Source: Chlorops oryzae
Lineage: Eukaryota; Arthropoda; Insecta; Diptera; Chloropidae
Assembly (NCBI GenBank): GCA_020466095.1
Contig: CM035806.1
Span: forward strand, 123,458,938-123,522,937
DNA length: 64,000 nt
Direction: 5' to 3'
Part shown: one piece after another, positions 54,832 through 64,000 of the stretch
Layout: each line of letters starts with the position of its first letter
Position numbering within the stretch: the stretch's first letter is position 1
Notes under the pieces: generated by a model
What the model was told of the DNA's origin: nothing
The model's database searches: none
What the model saw: the letters and a program-made list of their open reading frames with translations, nothing else
Program-made: the position numbers and the translations under genes

Positions 54832-56459
54832 TCATATGTTCAAGAAATATGCATAGCATATCTACATAGCAGATTAAAAAACAAAAACCAAATCCAAAAG
54901 GAACCCGCGAAACTCTGGAACTCGCCTAATATTATAACAGCCCTCGTATAATAAAAAAAAATCTGGTTACCAATATCCATATATTTATTTATGTTTGTAT
55001 TTTGTGCATTCCCCAGCAGGAAAAGTCCCGGTGAAACCATCAATGATTTCAGCATGACATAAGAGCCGCGACTCCTCCTGTTTCTACACCAACTTTCTAA
55101 TGAAATTTACACACAAACGGCATTGGCCGTCATGAGAGGACATGTCACCAGTTGGTCATCGAAATTGGAGTGGATACCTCCTGTTTCGCAAGAAAATGTC
55201 ATCGTTCGGGAGTGATACGAAATGAAAATGAAACACGGACTATGTCATGGGAATTGCGATGAATAACATCTTTTCTCGATGACAATGTCATTAGAATTTA
55301 GAAGTACTCTAACTTTCCCCTTGACATCATCGGTGAAAACATTAATGAATTTTTCCTTTATGCGATAAAGTCCGGCTGGGAAACTAATGAACATTGCGAT
55401 GTTTTTTCTGACTTTTGCATTGCATTCAAGAGTGAATCAGTGATGCCAGTAGATTCATAACAACATTTTTAACATAATCAGCTGATTCGATCTATTCAAT
55501 ACATTTGCATGCAAGTGGTTAGTCAACCCATAACATAACTTACCATAACAGAAGAAGCTGTAGAAAATAGATTTTTGATGGCGTGTTATGTTTAGAGCGA
55601 ATCAGCTGATATTTATGAGTGCTGCCAAATGTTTCCTAAATCTGCCATAAACTTCCCCTTTTACGGAAATTGCCAAGAGTCTGCAATTACAACTCTTTTA
55701 AATATGATAAAAGCTATAATTATATAATTTTTTAAATATAATGATATATGGCAATATTTTCACCCTATTTAGAAGTGTTTGTTTTAACTTTTTTTTCAAG
55801 AAATCATAAAAAGTTGCGCTTTTCCCGAAATAAATTTTTCCTCTTTCCCTAAGGTGCGCACATTCTTATCATATTGCAACATCGGCTCCTATGTGCTCTT
55901 ATGGATTCTATGTCTTCACTGACTACTGAAAAAGGCTTGTGAAATTATTTTTTGTTTAGTTTTCTGAAAAAAATTGTTATTGCACTTAAAGTGCAATCAG
56001 TGATGCCATAAATTCTCAATAACAAAGCAGTAAATTACAAAACTAACATTTTTTAACGAATTATCTGTCAAGCTATTATGAAATTTCGAAATTATTTTAC
56101 AAAATTCAATAAAAGATGCATTTAGATCTATTTCAAAATTTTTAAAATTTCTATCTTCTTCGAAGAGATCTTAGGAGGAGAAGCTTATTGAAAATTCATT
56201 AAATGTGAAAAATAGTATTAAGCTAAAATACTAAAAAATTCTTTATTAATCCATTTTTTAAAAGCTAATTCCTTAAATATTGGAATATTTACAAGTAAAC
56301 ATTTTTAAAACATTTCCCATTTATTTGATTCTTTGGAAATTTGTATAAACATAAACGGGAATTCACAGCAATTAAAGCATGAGAACCCTGCCAATTTTGG
56401 ATGAGGAATATGGGAGATATGCAGTTTTTGCTGGAAACCCCCATAAAAAAACAGTAGGG
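54832..56459. other. AT-rich DNA with element-end scraps
   Basis: 55,369-55,380 repeats the TCCGGCTGGG end of the 27,893 element. CAGTGATGCCA at 55,438 and 55,987 resembles hAT-type tips, but partners are not found. No gene. Confidence 0.4.
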
Positions 56460-56990
56460 GTTTAATAAACGGTTTTTAAGGCAAACCCATTTCAACTTTT
56501 GTAAATTTTATTAAAACCGCCGCTTTTCACGACCCATTTCATGCAAATTTATCTGAAAAAATCATCGAATTCTAAGCTTCATTAAATTTTCAAGAAATCC
56601 TTTAGGCATTTGAATTTTTGTAAACCCTATACTGGAGGACTTAAAAACCAAGGAAATTTTTTAATGTTTATGCTACAAGAAATAAGTGAAAATTCTTCAA
56701 GTCCCATTTACTTTACAACAATTTTCGAAAGCCCTTTCCGCCTTTTTAACTTTTAAATAATACTACTGGCCTTTAAATATGAAATATCAACATTTCATAA
56801 AAACTTGAAAATTTAATGTAGAGCGTTTTATTTTTCACAGACCCTAGTACTGGAGGTATCCCTAAAAATGGCCGATGGTCCATTCTTTTTTTCTTACTCA
56901 AGCCCTGGCCACGCCAAAATTTTCCATAGCTCAACTCTTGTAAAAACTGTAACAAACAGGCGGAAAAAAGGACATTTTCAATTGATAGCT
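56460..56990 (+). repeat. Degenerate INE-like family A copy
   Basis: Keeps the family order (AAAACCGCCGCTTTTCACGA, CTAAGCTTCATTAAATTTTC, GACCCTAGTACTGGAGGTAT, CTCAAGCCCTGGCCACGCC) with many deletions. Confidence 0.55.
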
Positions 56991-58904
56991 TCATATTATT
57001 TTTTTAGTCTATCGACTGGGATTTGGAAACAACTACAAACCAATACCTTCCACGTTGGTAAAAAAAGGCAATTACCTTTAATAAAATGGAATTTAAACAA
57101 AATGAATTTTTTGTATTTTTTTAATTATCATTTTCACAATTTTAATGGATTTCATCAAAATAAGCTTCCCCTTCCATGTTATTCGAAATCCAAGATAAAA
57201 TTTTTTAAAAAATTTCATGTGTGATAAATTAGATGAAAGTGATTTTTTTATTCAATTTGTTAAAATAAACAAATTCTTGAATTTTCATCAATGACTTCTA
57301 CGTGATGGTAAAAAATTTTGGACATTGTTGGTAGACAATTTAACTGCCTTTAAATTCGTAGCTTAAAATTTAGAATCGGTTAAATATATTCGGAGATAAT
57401 TGCAATTTACTAACCATACTTTTTTTCAAAACTCAAAAAACGGAAAATAACCTATTTCTCAAAAACTATTCTACTTACAATTTTTTAAATGATATATTCG
57501 GATTCAGCACAAAATTTTACTTTAGAAACGACCATCAGTTGACCCAGGTCAGATTTGCTGTAAACTAGTGTTATCTTACGTAAATTTCACTTTATTAACG
57601 ATTTTACTTTTTTAAACCATAGCTAGGATATTTACTGAAGACTCTGAACTGAGTTTACGGTACGAAGCTCACTAAAGAAGTAGCACTGGCTGACATTTGT
57701 CACTTACGTGTTTTGTCCTTTAGAAAATTACAAATGTTGTTACTTACGAGGTTTTGTGCGAGCTAAAAAAGACGTGGCTTAAAGTTTTCATTTCATTTTA
57801 ATGTAACTTAAGGCAATATTTGGAACATAAAAAGAATAAAAATAACAATTTGAACTTAAATTCATTATTTTAGTGAAAATATATGAAAAAAATTGTCGTA
57901 TAATTTCCAATCTGCCAATTTGGTAATATGAGCACTACAAGAGCTGTATTTCTCTAGATACGCCACTGGTTTCAGCTTAACTATAATTGCAGCCTAAATT
58001 TGCTTTTTCGCTTTTGTGTCTCTGTTTAAATCGGGACATTGAGACAACATAAGTGCATAAATTCCCCAGTAGATAAATATCGCACTGAAACCATCAAAGG
58101 CATTGCAATGATATTGAGAGTTATTGAAACTATAAGCTACTTTCGGGTTGAAATGCCCTCTTTTTTATTTATTTTTATTTTGTTTCATATTGATAAATTA
58201 TTGACTTAATTATTGCTAAAGACATTTCCTAACTTGGTATACATTTTATTGTTTAGAGATGTTATATTCTAACCAACAACTTAAATTTGCCGTTTAAATG
58301 TCGTATGAGCCACTTCAAGTTTATTTATAGAATCAATATTTTACATATTTACGAGGTTTTAGAAGGTAATTTTTAAGGTATTAGCTTGCAGATACGAAGG
58401 TTTTAAAAATTTTCGATAATTATTTTTATCTCATACAAAGTCACTGAGTTAGGAAATGTCATGTGGTGGCAAATATGTAAGTTTCTCTATTTGTTACTTA
58501 AAGCTAAAGAAAACGCAATTTCATAAAAATGTCAGATATCGAGGTTTTGGAAGTAAGGCGACGATATGCTGCTAACATGAATCATAATATCATTCTGAAC
58601 AAAGACTATGGTGCCAACGGGAGTGAGAATTTCAATTGAAAAAATTGTATGTATACGCCGCGGGGATCTGAGAGGAGAAGGAAAATATATTTTACAATTT
58701 TTTTTTAATTTTTTAATAAGCGCTTTCAAACTTGCATTTTTTCAATGAATATTTTAAAAAATTGGCGGATATGGCCATATTTCGTCTCTTCGTGACCGTG
58801 ACACATTTTCGCCTTTGGAAAGACTTAAGAGTTTCAATTATCAAAACATCTTAAGTACAAAAAAATTATAAAACTTTTGAGAATTGTAGCACCCAGATTG
58901 AAAA
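56991..58904. other. AT-rich DNA, no gene seen
   Basis: No coding frame, terminal repeat or RNA gene recognised across this stretch. Confidence 0.4.
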
Positions 58905-59133
58905 ACATCTTGTCATGCAAATTTCATAGGATCTTCATTAAAAATGGGAGTATACAACCCTCTTTCAAATGAAAATTTCATTTGCAGAAGAGTCTGTTGC
59001 AACACGCTCTTGCTTCTGTGATATTTTCACTATAAGATCATTTGAAAAATCATCAATTGGCCTCTTTCGAAATGAATGCTTCACTACTTCTGCATTAATG
59101 ATTTGTTCATGCATGGGATAAAGTCCGGCTGGG
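58905..59133. repeat. Right part of a CCCAGCCGG-type element
   Basis: Matches 28,627-28,875 across its length (TCAAATGAAAATTTC, CTCTTGCTTC, AATTGGYCTCTTT) and ends TCCGGCTGGG. The left terminus is not seen here. Confidence 0.65.
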
Positions 59134-59497
59134 CAAAGTCGTAGTCGAGAGGGGAATATAATTAAAATTTAAAAGCTAATTGAACTATTTGTGAATCTAT
59201 TGAAATTCATATAGTATTGTTTTATAATTGGGCCCAATCCACTGGGAGTTAAGTATGGCCTAAGAAGAACAAGTTAAAATTTTTGTAAACTTATTCGTGG
59301 TTAAAATCTTCACTGGTTGGCATATCACTGATGGTCTGTACCCCTTCCCCTTTCTGTTTACTCCAATGGATTTTACGAACGACTTATTGCTTTTCCTTAA
59401 ATATGCATTCACGTATCGTTTGATATATTTGCATGACTCAATATTATTATATCAATTAGTTATTAGTGTCAAACAAGATCTGAAGCTGTTCTTTACC

Positions 59498-59564
59498 ATG
59501 CCGCGTCAAAACTTAAAAAGAACAAGTAAAACTGATATTGTTGTGAGTGAAGACTCCTCAAGTG
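59498..59564 (+). CDS. Candidate coding exon 1 of an unidentified gene
   Basis: ATG at 59,498 opens 22 codons rich in Lys, Arg, Ser and Asp (starting MPRQNLKRTSK, then SEDSSS), ending with one base of the next codon before a GTAGGT donor. The frame is also open upstream to 59,297, but that part is hydrophobic and noise-like. Together with the next exon it encodes a basic, Ser-rich N-terminus of nuclear type. No family recognised. Confidence 0.45.
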
Positions 59565-59623
59565 GTAGGTTGAAAAATGTTCGTAATAGTAAATGCAATT
59601 TTATTTGTATAAAAATTTTTTAG
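59565..59623 (+). other. Candidate 59-bp intron
   Basis: GTAGGT donor, an AT-rich middle and an ATTTTTTAG acceptor; 59 bp is the commonest intron size class in flies. Removal keeps the reading frame (phase 1). Confidence 0.45.
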
Positions 59624-59725
59624 ATGAAAATCCACTTATTACAAGTGAGAGGAAGAAACGGAGAAAAAGTCCATTGGCTGAAACATCTTTAAAGAGAATT
59701 CAACTTCCGCAGTCAACTTCTACAG
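59624..59725 (+). CDS. Candidate coding exon 2 of an unidentified gene
   Basis: Exactly 102 bp, open in the phase set by exon 1. It encodes ENPLITSERKKRRKSP-like sequence with a nuclear-localisation-type KKRRK cluster, followed by a Ser/Thr-rich stretch, up to a GTAAAT donor at 59,726, also in phase 1. A third exon was not found within the window, so the gene may continue, may be a transposon gene start, or may be dead. Confidence 0.42.
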
Positions 59726-60362
59726 GTAAATAACGATAAGAATAACCGTTATGGTACCGTTAGATTGCGAAATTTCGAAAAGTTACCAGGCTACCTCGCC
59801 ATTCGATTCTACTACCTAAAAACGAACTTGTGTTTTTTTATACATTGAGTTGTACGGGTCGCTACAATAGGTCAAAGTTTGAGAAGAGTATAAACTTAAG
59901 AAAGCATGCTTGCAAATATGTTATGAATTTAATTTTATTTATTTTAATTTACTCAGTATATTTTGAATGTGACTTAAATAATGTTGAAATTGGTCCGATC
60001 GGGTCCATTCTCGAACTTGTTCTTACTCATGTCCCCGTGAGCTCGTATACCAAGTTTTGTCAACCGATTTCGAAAGAAAATATTTATATTGAAAAATTTT
60101 TTTTTATGTCACTTTGCTCTATGTATTATATTACATTTTCACCAAAATATTATATGTTTGAAATGGCGTATAGAGCAAAGTGGATTTTTTTTAAAGCCAT
60201 AAAATACCCTTTTATGCGTTACATCAAGGATTAAAAATATACTCTTCGAATAACTATTCTCGCACAAATTAATAGTGAAACACACAAAAAACCTTATCCC
60301 ACAGTTTTTGAAAAAAATAGTTTCAAACTTCAACTTCGATTTACTCGAAATGGTTTTTTTGC
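59726..60362. other. Spacer with INE-like scrap
   Basis: 59,990-60,063 is a piece of family A (GGTCCGATCGGGTCCATTCT to ACCAAGTTTTGTCAA). GGCGTATAGAGCAAA at 60,164 belongs to the GCTCTATACGCC word family. No clear gene. Confidence 0.4.
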
Positions 60363-60934
60363 ACGTAGAGCACATGAATCCCCTGGCGACGATATGGCAA
60401 GCAATATTGCTTCGCTGCGATTGCCAATTTTGAGATTGGCAATGAGCTGTCATTTTGCTGTTTGACAGCCGAATTTCATTTCTATGAATTTTCCAAAGTG
60501 TGTATATCGTCAAAATAGATTGGTGCGTCGCCGATATTTATCAGATAATAAATCTTTACCGACAGTTCGAATGTCTTTGGGCTATAAAGCCTCATCATAT
60601 AAATGTACTGATATGAAAAAATAATGCGTGGCTTCAAATGGCGAAGGAAATTAAAAAGGACTACGTTGAAATAAAAAAAAAAAATATATATATTAAAAAT
60701 TTGCGAACTGCCTATATCGCAGAGAAGAAAAAATAAGAGAGTTTCTTCTTTGTCACACTCATCGCAAAGTTGTTTCAAGGCATCGAGAGCGCGTGCGCAG
60801 CGTAGTAGCCTGTTCGACGTCATTTTGAATATGAAGATGGCATAACATAAAAATCCCACCGTGGCAATATTGCCTCTACCTGGCAAAGCAATTTGACAGA
60901 TTGCTAGCAATAATTATTGCCCGTCGAGGCGCAG
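60363..60934. mobile_element. Element with AGAGCACATGAAT / GGCGCCTCGAC-type ends
   Basis: Its two margins match the short copy at 54,100-54,226 in reverse: GTAGAGCACATGAATC at the left and GCAATAATTATTGC near the right. The interior is AT-rich. An overlapping minus-strand frame (60,482-60,910) is not recognisable. No target duplication fixed. Confidence 0.55.
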
Positions 60935-61356
60935 CGTTAAATTTTGAAAAAACTGGGTTTTCGTCACTTCAAATCGTCATAACTCAAAAAGTATTACTAC
61001 TCGCTACATAGAATTTTTCTTGGACCTTATTGTTTTTCAAAACTGAATTTTTCTTTCTCTGGTTGTAAAGCTTTATCTCTACACAGAAAAAAATGTTCTA
61101 ACTATATCCGATTTTTTAACGAAAAACGTTTTCTCATTTGACGGTTAAATCTGACCTCTGACAGAAAAAACATTGATTACCACCCCTCCTTATTTTTAAT
61201 TCAGCTACCTTTTTCTCTTTAGTCACGAAGCTCTTAGTCAGCAATTTAAAGGGTCTTCCATACAAAAGTATGGAAAACATTTATATTTATTATTTTATCA
61301 TATTTCTATAAAAAAATAATATATATACATATACAGAGTGCCCCGAAAACTTTTGT
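60935..61356. other. Anonymous AT-rich spacer
   Basis: No gene or repeat boundary seen. Confidence 0.35.
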
Positions 61357-61913
61357 AAACAAGTAAGGGTGTTATAGTCAGGCGAGCCGGACAATAAAAT
61401 ACCCGACACAGACACACATGTTTAAATTATTTTTGAACGACGCCCAAAAAAAAGGACCACTAAGTAAGAATATTCAAGAGCTTTTTAAGGCCATTAAGGG
61501 CCCCATATACCGACTTTTGTTAAATTTCTTTATGAAAACCGCCCATTTTCCACACCCACTTTTCCATTTTTTTGCAATTCTAATCGGAAGCTTAAATATA
61601 CGCTCAAATTCTAAGTTTCATTGAAATATTTCGGAAAAGTCCGATTTTGAGGCAGTTTCGGGATTTTTGTGACAGACCTTAGTACTGGAGGTACCCTTAA
61701 GAATGAACCGACCAAAGAAATTTTTTGGGAGAATATTTATGGCTACAAAGGAAGCATAAGCCGAATTTCGTTTAAGTCCCATTTGAATTTCGGGTGTAGG
61801 GGACAATTTTTGAAAAAAGCCCTTCTACCACGCCCACTTTTTTAATTTTTGGAAATCGTATTACTTGCCTTGAAACATATTCAAATATCAAATTTCATCA
61901 AAATATTTGTTGG
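61357..61913 (+). repeat. INE-like family A copy, 3'-truncated
   Basis: Starts AAACAAGTAAGGGTGTTATA and follows the 42,183 copy through ACACCCACTTTTCC, GACAGACCTTAGTACTGGAG and a second CACGCCCACTTTT box, then stops where repeat R begins. Confidence 0.7.
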
Positions 61914-62388
61914 TTGAAAAGGCTCTGCCGCGATGGGGAAATAAACCATTAGGCAGATATAGGAAATTCAACAAATTGGGGAAATTCACCAAAAAGCTAC
62001 CAACCAAAACCTTAGGCAGGAATAGGAACTCAAAAATTTCGAGAAATTCACCAGAAAGCTACCAACAACAATACGGGTAGACACAAAGTGGCACTATGAT
62101 GCCACTTTTAAGATTATCAAAGAAACACGGCGGCGGCTCAGTTTTTTATAGTGCTTGAAAAGTTCATAATTGAAACTTTAATAAATGTATTAGGTTATGT
62201 TTTTGCCTAATGTGCACGAATGTTTTCATTTTGTAATAAATTTACCTACATTTTTGACTACGGCACGAATTTGATTGTACATAGAATTTAGTATTTTTGC
62301 TGAAACAGTGTGATCAAAAAGTTATGTGGACAGGGTAGGACTAAAAAAACAATTTCTATTTCTCCTTGATATTGAGTTTCCTTGATTA
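61914..62388 (-). repeat. Dispersed repeat R, copy 2 (uninterrupted)
   Basis: Reverse-oriented match to 14,515-15,965. At 62,206-62,216 it reads straight through the point where copy 1 carries two MITEs, so it represents the unoccupied target. Confidence 0.8.
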
Positions 62389-62447
62389 TTAGAAAATGAA
62401 AATGCAACTGACCTTTAGCTCGATATTACGGAACATACGAAAAAAAA

Positions 62448-62574
62448 ATATTTTATTTCGGAATACAATAGCGCGCAAATGTTGCCATTGGCCTAGATAA
62501 GAAATACAAAATTTAGAAGAAAAAAATGTTCCCAACTTTTTCTTATTTGTATTGTATTCCGAAATAAAATATGT
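62448..62574. mobile_element. Small MITE-like inverted repeat
   Basis: The arms AATATTTTATTTCGGAATAC and its inverse (62,448-62,472 and 62,549-62,574) enclose 76 bp. No target duplication fixed. Confidence 0.6.
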
Positions 62575-62743
62575 TTTGTTTTTCGAACCACCCTAATGGT
62601 GTCATATACATATACAAAATCTGTTTATTTTCTTTCTTATATTCTTTTCTTACATTTTTAATGTTTATGTTTTCTTGACTGCAATCAGAACAAGTGGTTT
62701 TGCAAACTTTTAATTTAAATTTTCATTGTCAATAAAGGAATTT

Positions 62744-62965
62744 AAAATGTCAGTTGTTATAACAAATGAAGAATTGTTTAATTTGTGGATTAGTGCAGGT
62801 CAACGAGACAAAGCTAATGTTTTATTTTCTTACAAAGAAGAGAAAATTGATGCCGATTCATGTGAGAAATATAATGTAAAAGAGCATACAAGGAATAACA
62901 TTTTTAGCAAAAAGCATCACAATAGCAAACAAATATGGCATCTTTTAGGGGCAAACATGCTCTAA
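62744..62965 (+). CDS. Unidentified small reading frame
   Basis: From AAAATGTCAG at 62,744-62,746 (a good fly start context; the frame opens from 62,726) it encodes about 73 residues with a helical N-terminal part (TNEELFNLWISAGQRDKANV) and a Lys/His-rich end. Composition is more protein-like than the surrounding noise. It could be an exon or a transposon remnant. I recognise no family. Confidence 0.3.
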   Translation, partial: KMSVVITNEELFNLWISAGQRDKANVLFSYKEEKIDADSCEKYNVKEHTRNNIFSKKHHNSKQIWHLLGANML

Positions 62966-63270
62966 CAAAAAATATTTTTAACTAACAGGTATACAACATT
63001 TTTGAATAAAGAAAACAGTTTTGAAAAGACAAAAGTACAGATAATAATTAAAAAATTTTGGTTTGGAAGTTTTATTAAATTTTTTATATTTTTACAATCA
63101 CTTGAAAAAAGTGAAATTTCACATTTTAAACGCGATTTTTGACAAAATTATGACATTGACATTAAATTTGATTTCAGATTCGGAATCAGCGACCTCAAAT
63201 TAACTAAAATGCCAAATTTCATTAACTTTGGAATACTCCTTCCATTTTTGTCCCACTTTTGTATGGTGAC

Positions 63271-63445
63271 AAAGCACTGTGCGTCGGCTCGGTTTTTTGT
63301 ATTGCTTGAAAAGTTCATAATTGAAACTTGTATAAATGTATTAGGTTATGTTTTTGCTTAATGTAAACGAAGGTTTTCATTTTGTAATAAATTTACATAC
63401 ATTTTTGACTACGGCTACGAAATTTATTGTACATAGTATAGTATT
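63271..63445 (-). repeat. Dispersed repeat R, copy 3, partial
   Basis: Shares CTTGAAAAGTTCATAATTGA, TTAGGTTATGTTTTTGCTTA and TTTTTGACTACGGCTACGAA with copy 2. It too lacks the two MITEs of copy 1. Confidence 0.75.
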
Positions 63446-63454
63446 GAATCAGTA

Positions 63455-63710
63455 AATCATTCACATAGTGAATGGGGATATATGAATGAATTTATTTTAA
63501 CACAAGATTCGAGTTGAGTTAAAATTTGATTGCATTCTTTTGAATGAAAAAATTTGAATGAATTCAATTCGAGAAAAAAAATTGAAAGACTTCAAATTTG
63601 AGTTCACTCCATGACGAATTTAAAAATTTGAATGCACTGCTTTCTAAAAAGATTTGAATGAATTAAAATTTGAGTTCACTCATCAATGAATTTAAAAAAG
63701 AATTTGAACT
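63455..63710. repeat. Degenerate TTGAATGAATT/AAATTTGAGTTCACT repeats
   Basis: Words such as ATTTGAATGAATT and AATTTGAGTTCACTC recur at irregular spacing over 250 bp, an old simple repeat. No gene. Confidence 0.55.
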
Positions 63711-63853
63711 AATTTTTCTCATTCACTACTTGCTAGATTTATCAACTAGTAGGCTAAAACTCGTCTTCAAATATAATGTATATTATAAAGAAAAGAAATT
63801 CAATAAGAAATTCAATTTTCTTTTCAATGAAACGAAATTATTTCGTCGAAATA

Positions 63854-63996
63854 TGTCTCGGTCGCCGAATTTATTTAATGGAAAGGAAATCTGCGGATCA
63901 AGCCAAAATTCCTTGATGGAATCTGCGAGGGAGCTTTCCGCAGATGTATTAGAATACAATAATGAGGATGGGCCGTTTAATTCAAAAAAAAATTAA
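63854..63996 (+). CDS. Unidentified short reading frame at the window edge
   Basis: ATGTCTCGGTCG at 63,854 opens 47 residues (starting MSRSPNLFNGKEIC, later MESARELSADVLEYNNEDG) with a balanced, protein-like composition, in contrast to the upstream part of the same frame (from 63,670). It stops at 63,996 and could be a first exon. No family recognised. Confidence 0.3.
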
Positions 63997-64000
63997 GAGA

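Noticed and set aside
54605..54869. Overlapping open frames on both strands within an inverted repeat
   Set aside because: About 83 codons on each strand without recognisable motifs; explained by the repeat and AT-rich composition.

Overview
The window is a nuclear genome segment of a higher fly. An acalyptrate, plausibly a tephritid fruit fly, fits best. Two long open reading frames match insect proteins closely: asparagine synthetase, and the microtubule regulator CLASP (Drosophila chb/orbit/mast). The candidate introns look like fly introns (59 bp and about 2.6 kb), the DNA is AT-rich, and the repeats are a mariner, hAT, P-like, Jockey-like LINE and INE-1/Helitron-like load typical of large-genome Diptera. 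There is no sign of bacterial or organellar DNA.

Layout. 1-21,500 is almost all transposon: an intact-looking mariner (1654-2946), a P-element-like transposase remnant (3723-4162), a hAT element that keeps only the C-terminal half of its transposase (6214-7445), a nested stack of MITEs (7854-9667), three copies of an unusual 0.96-kb element carrying two tRNA-like modules (10.85-13.97 kb), a repeat carrying two further MITEs (14.5-16.0 kb), and two 234-bp MITEs lying head to head (18,300-18,782). 21,592-23,292 is a single-exon asparagine synthetase. 23.5-29.1 kb is again nested MITEs. 32,936-37,621 is the full chb coding sequence in one exon, probably preceded by a 5' UTR exon near 30.0-30.3 kb and a 2.6-kb intron. 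37.6-42.2 kb is AT-rich 3' flank with a perfect 106-bp hairpin and two related small MITEs. 42.2-54.0 kb holds INE-like repeats, a direct segmental duplication (44,844-48,832 and 51,372-54,010) and, between its two copies, a Jockey-like LINE joined to a mariner fragment. One copy of the duplication contains a 1.34-kb foldback element and the other is the matching empty site. 54-64 kb is mostly anonymous AT-rich DNA with MITE and INE-like fragments, one candidate pair of coding exons (59,498-59,725), and two small unidentified reading frames near the end.

The two host genes have unrelated roles (amino-acid synthesis and spindle/microtubule dynamics) and nothing suggests they work together. The strongest content is transposition history: many elements have exact target-site duplications, and in three places the unoccupied target can be read elsewhere in the window. 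I found no convincing new cellular system. The most unusual item is the inverted-repeat element carrying paired tRNA-like pol III promoters. Family names for repeats rest on termini and duplication length only, since no database search was possible.
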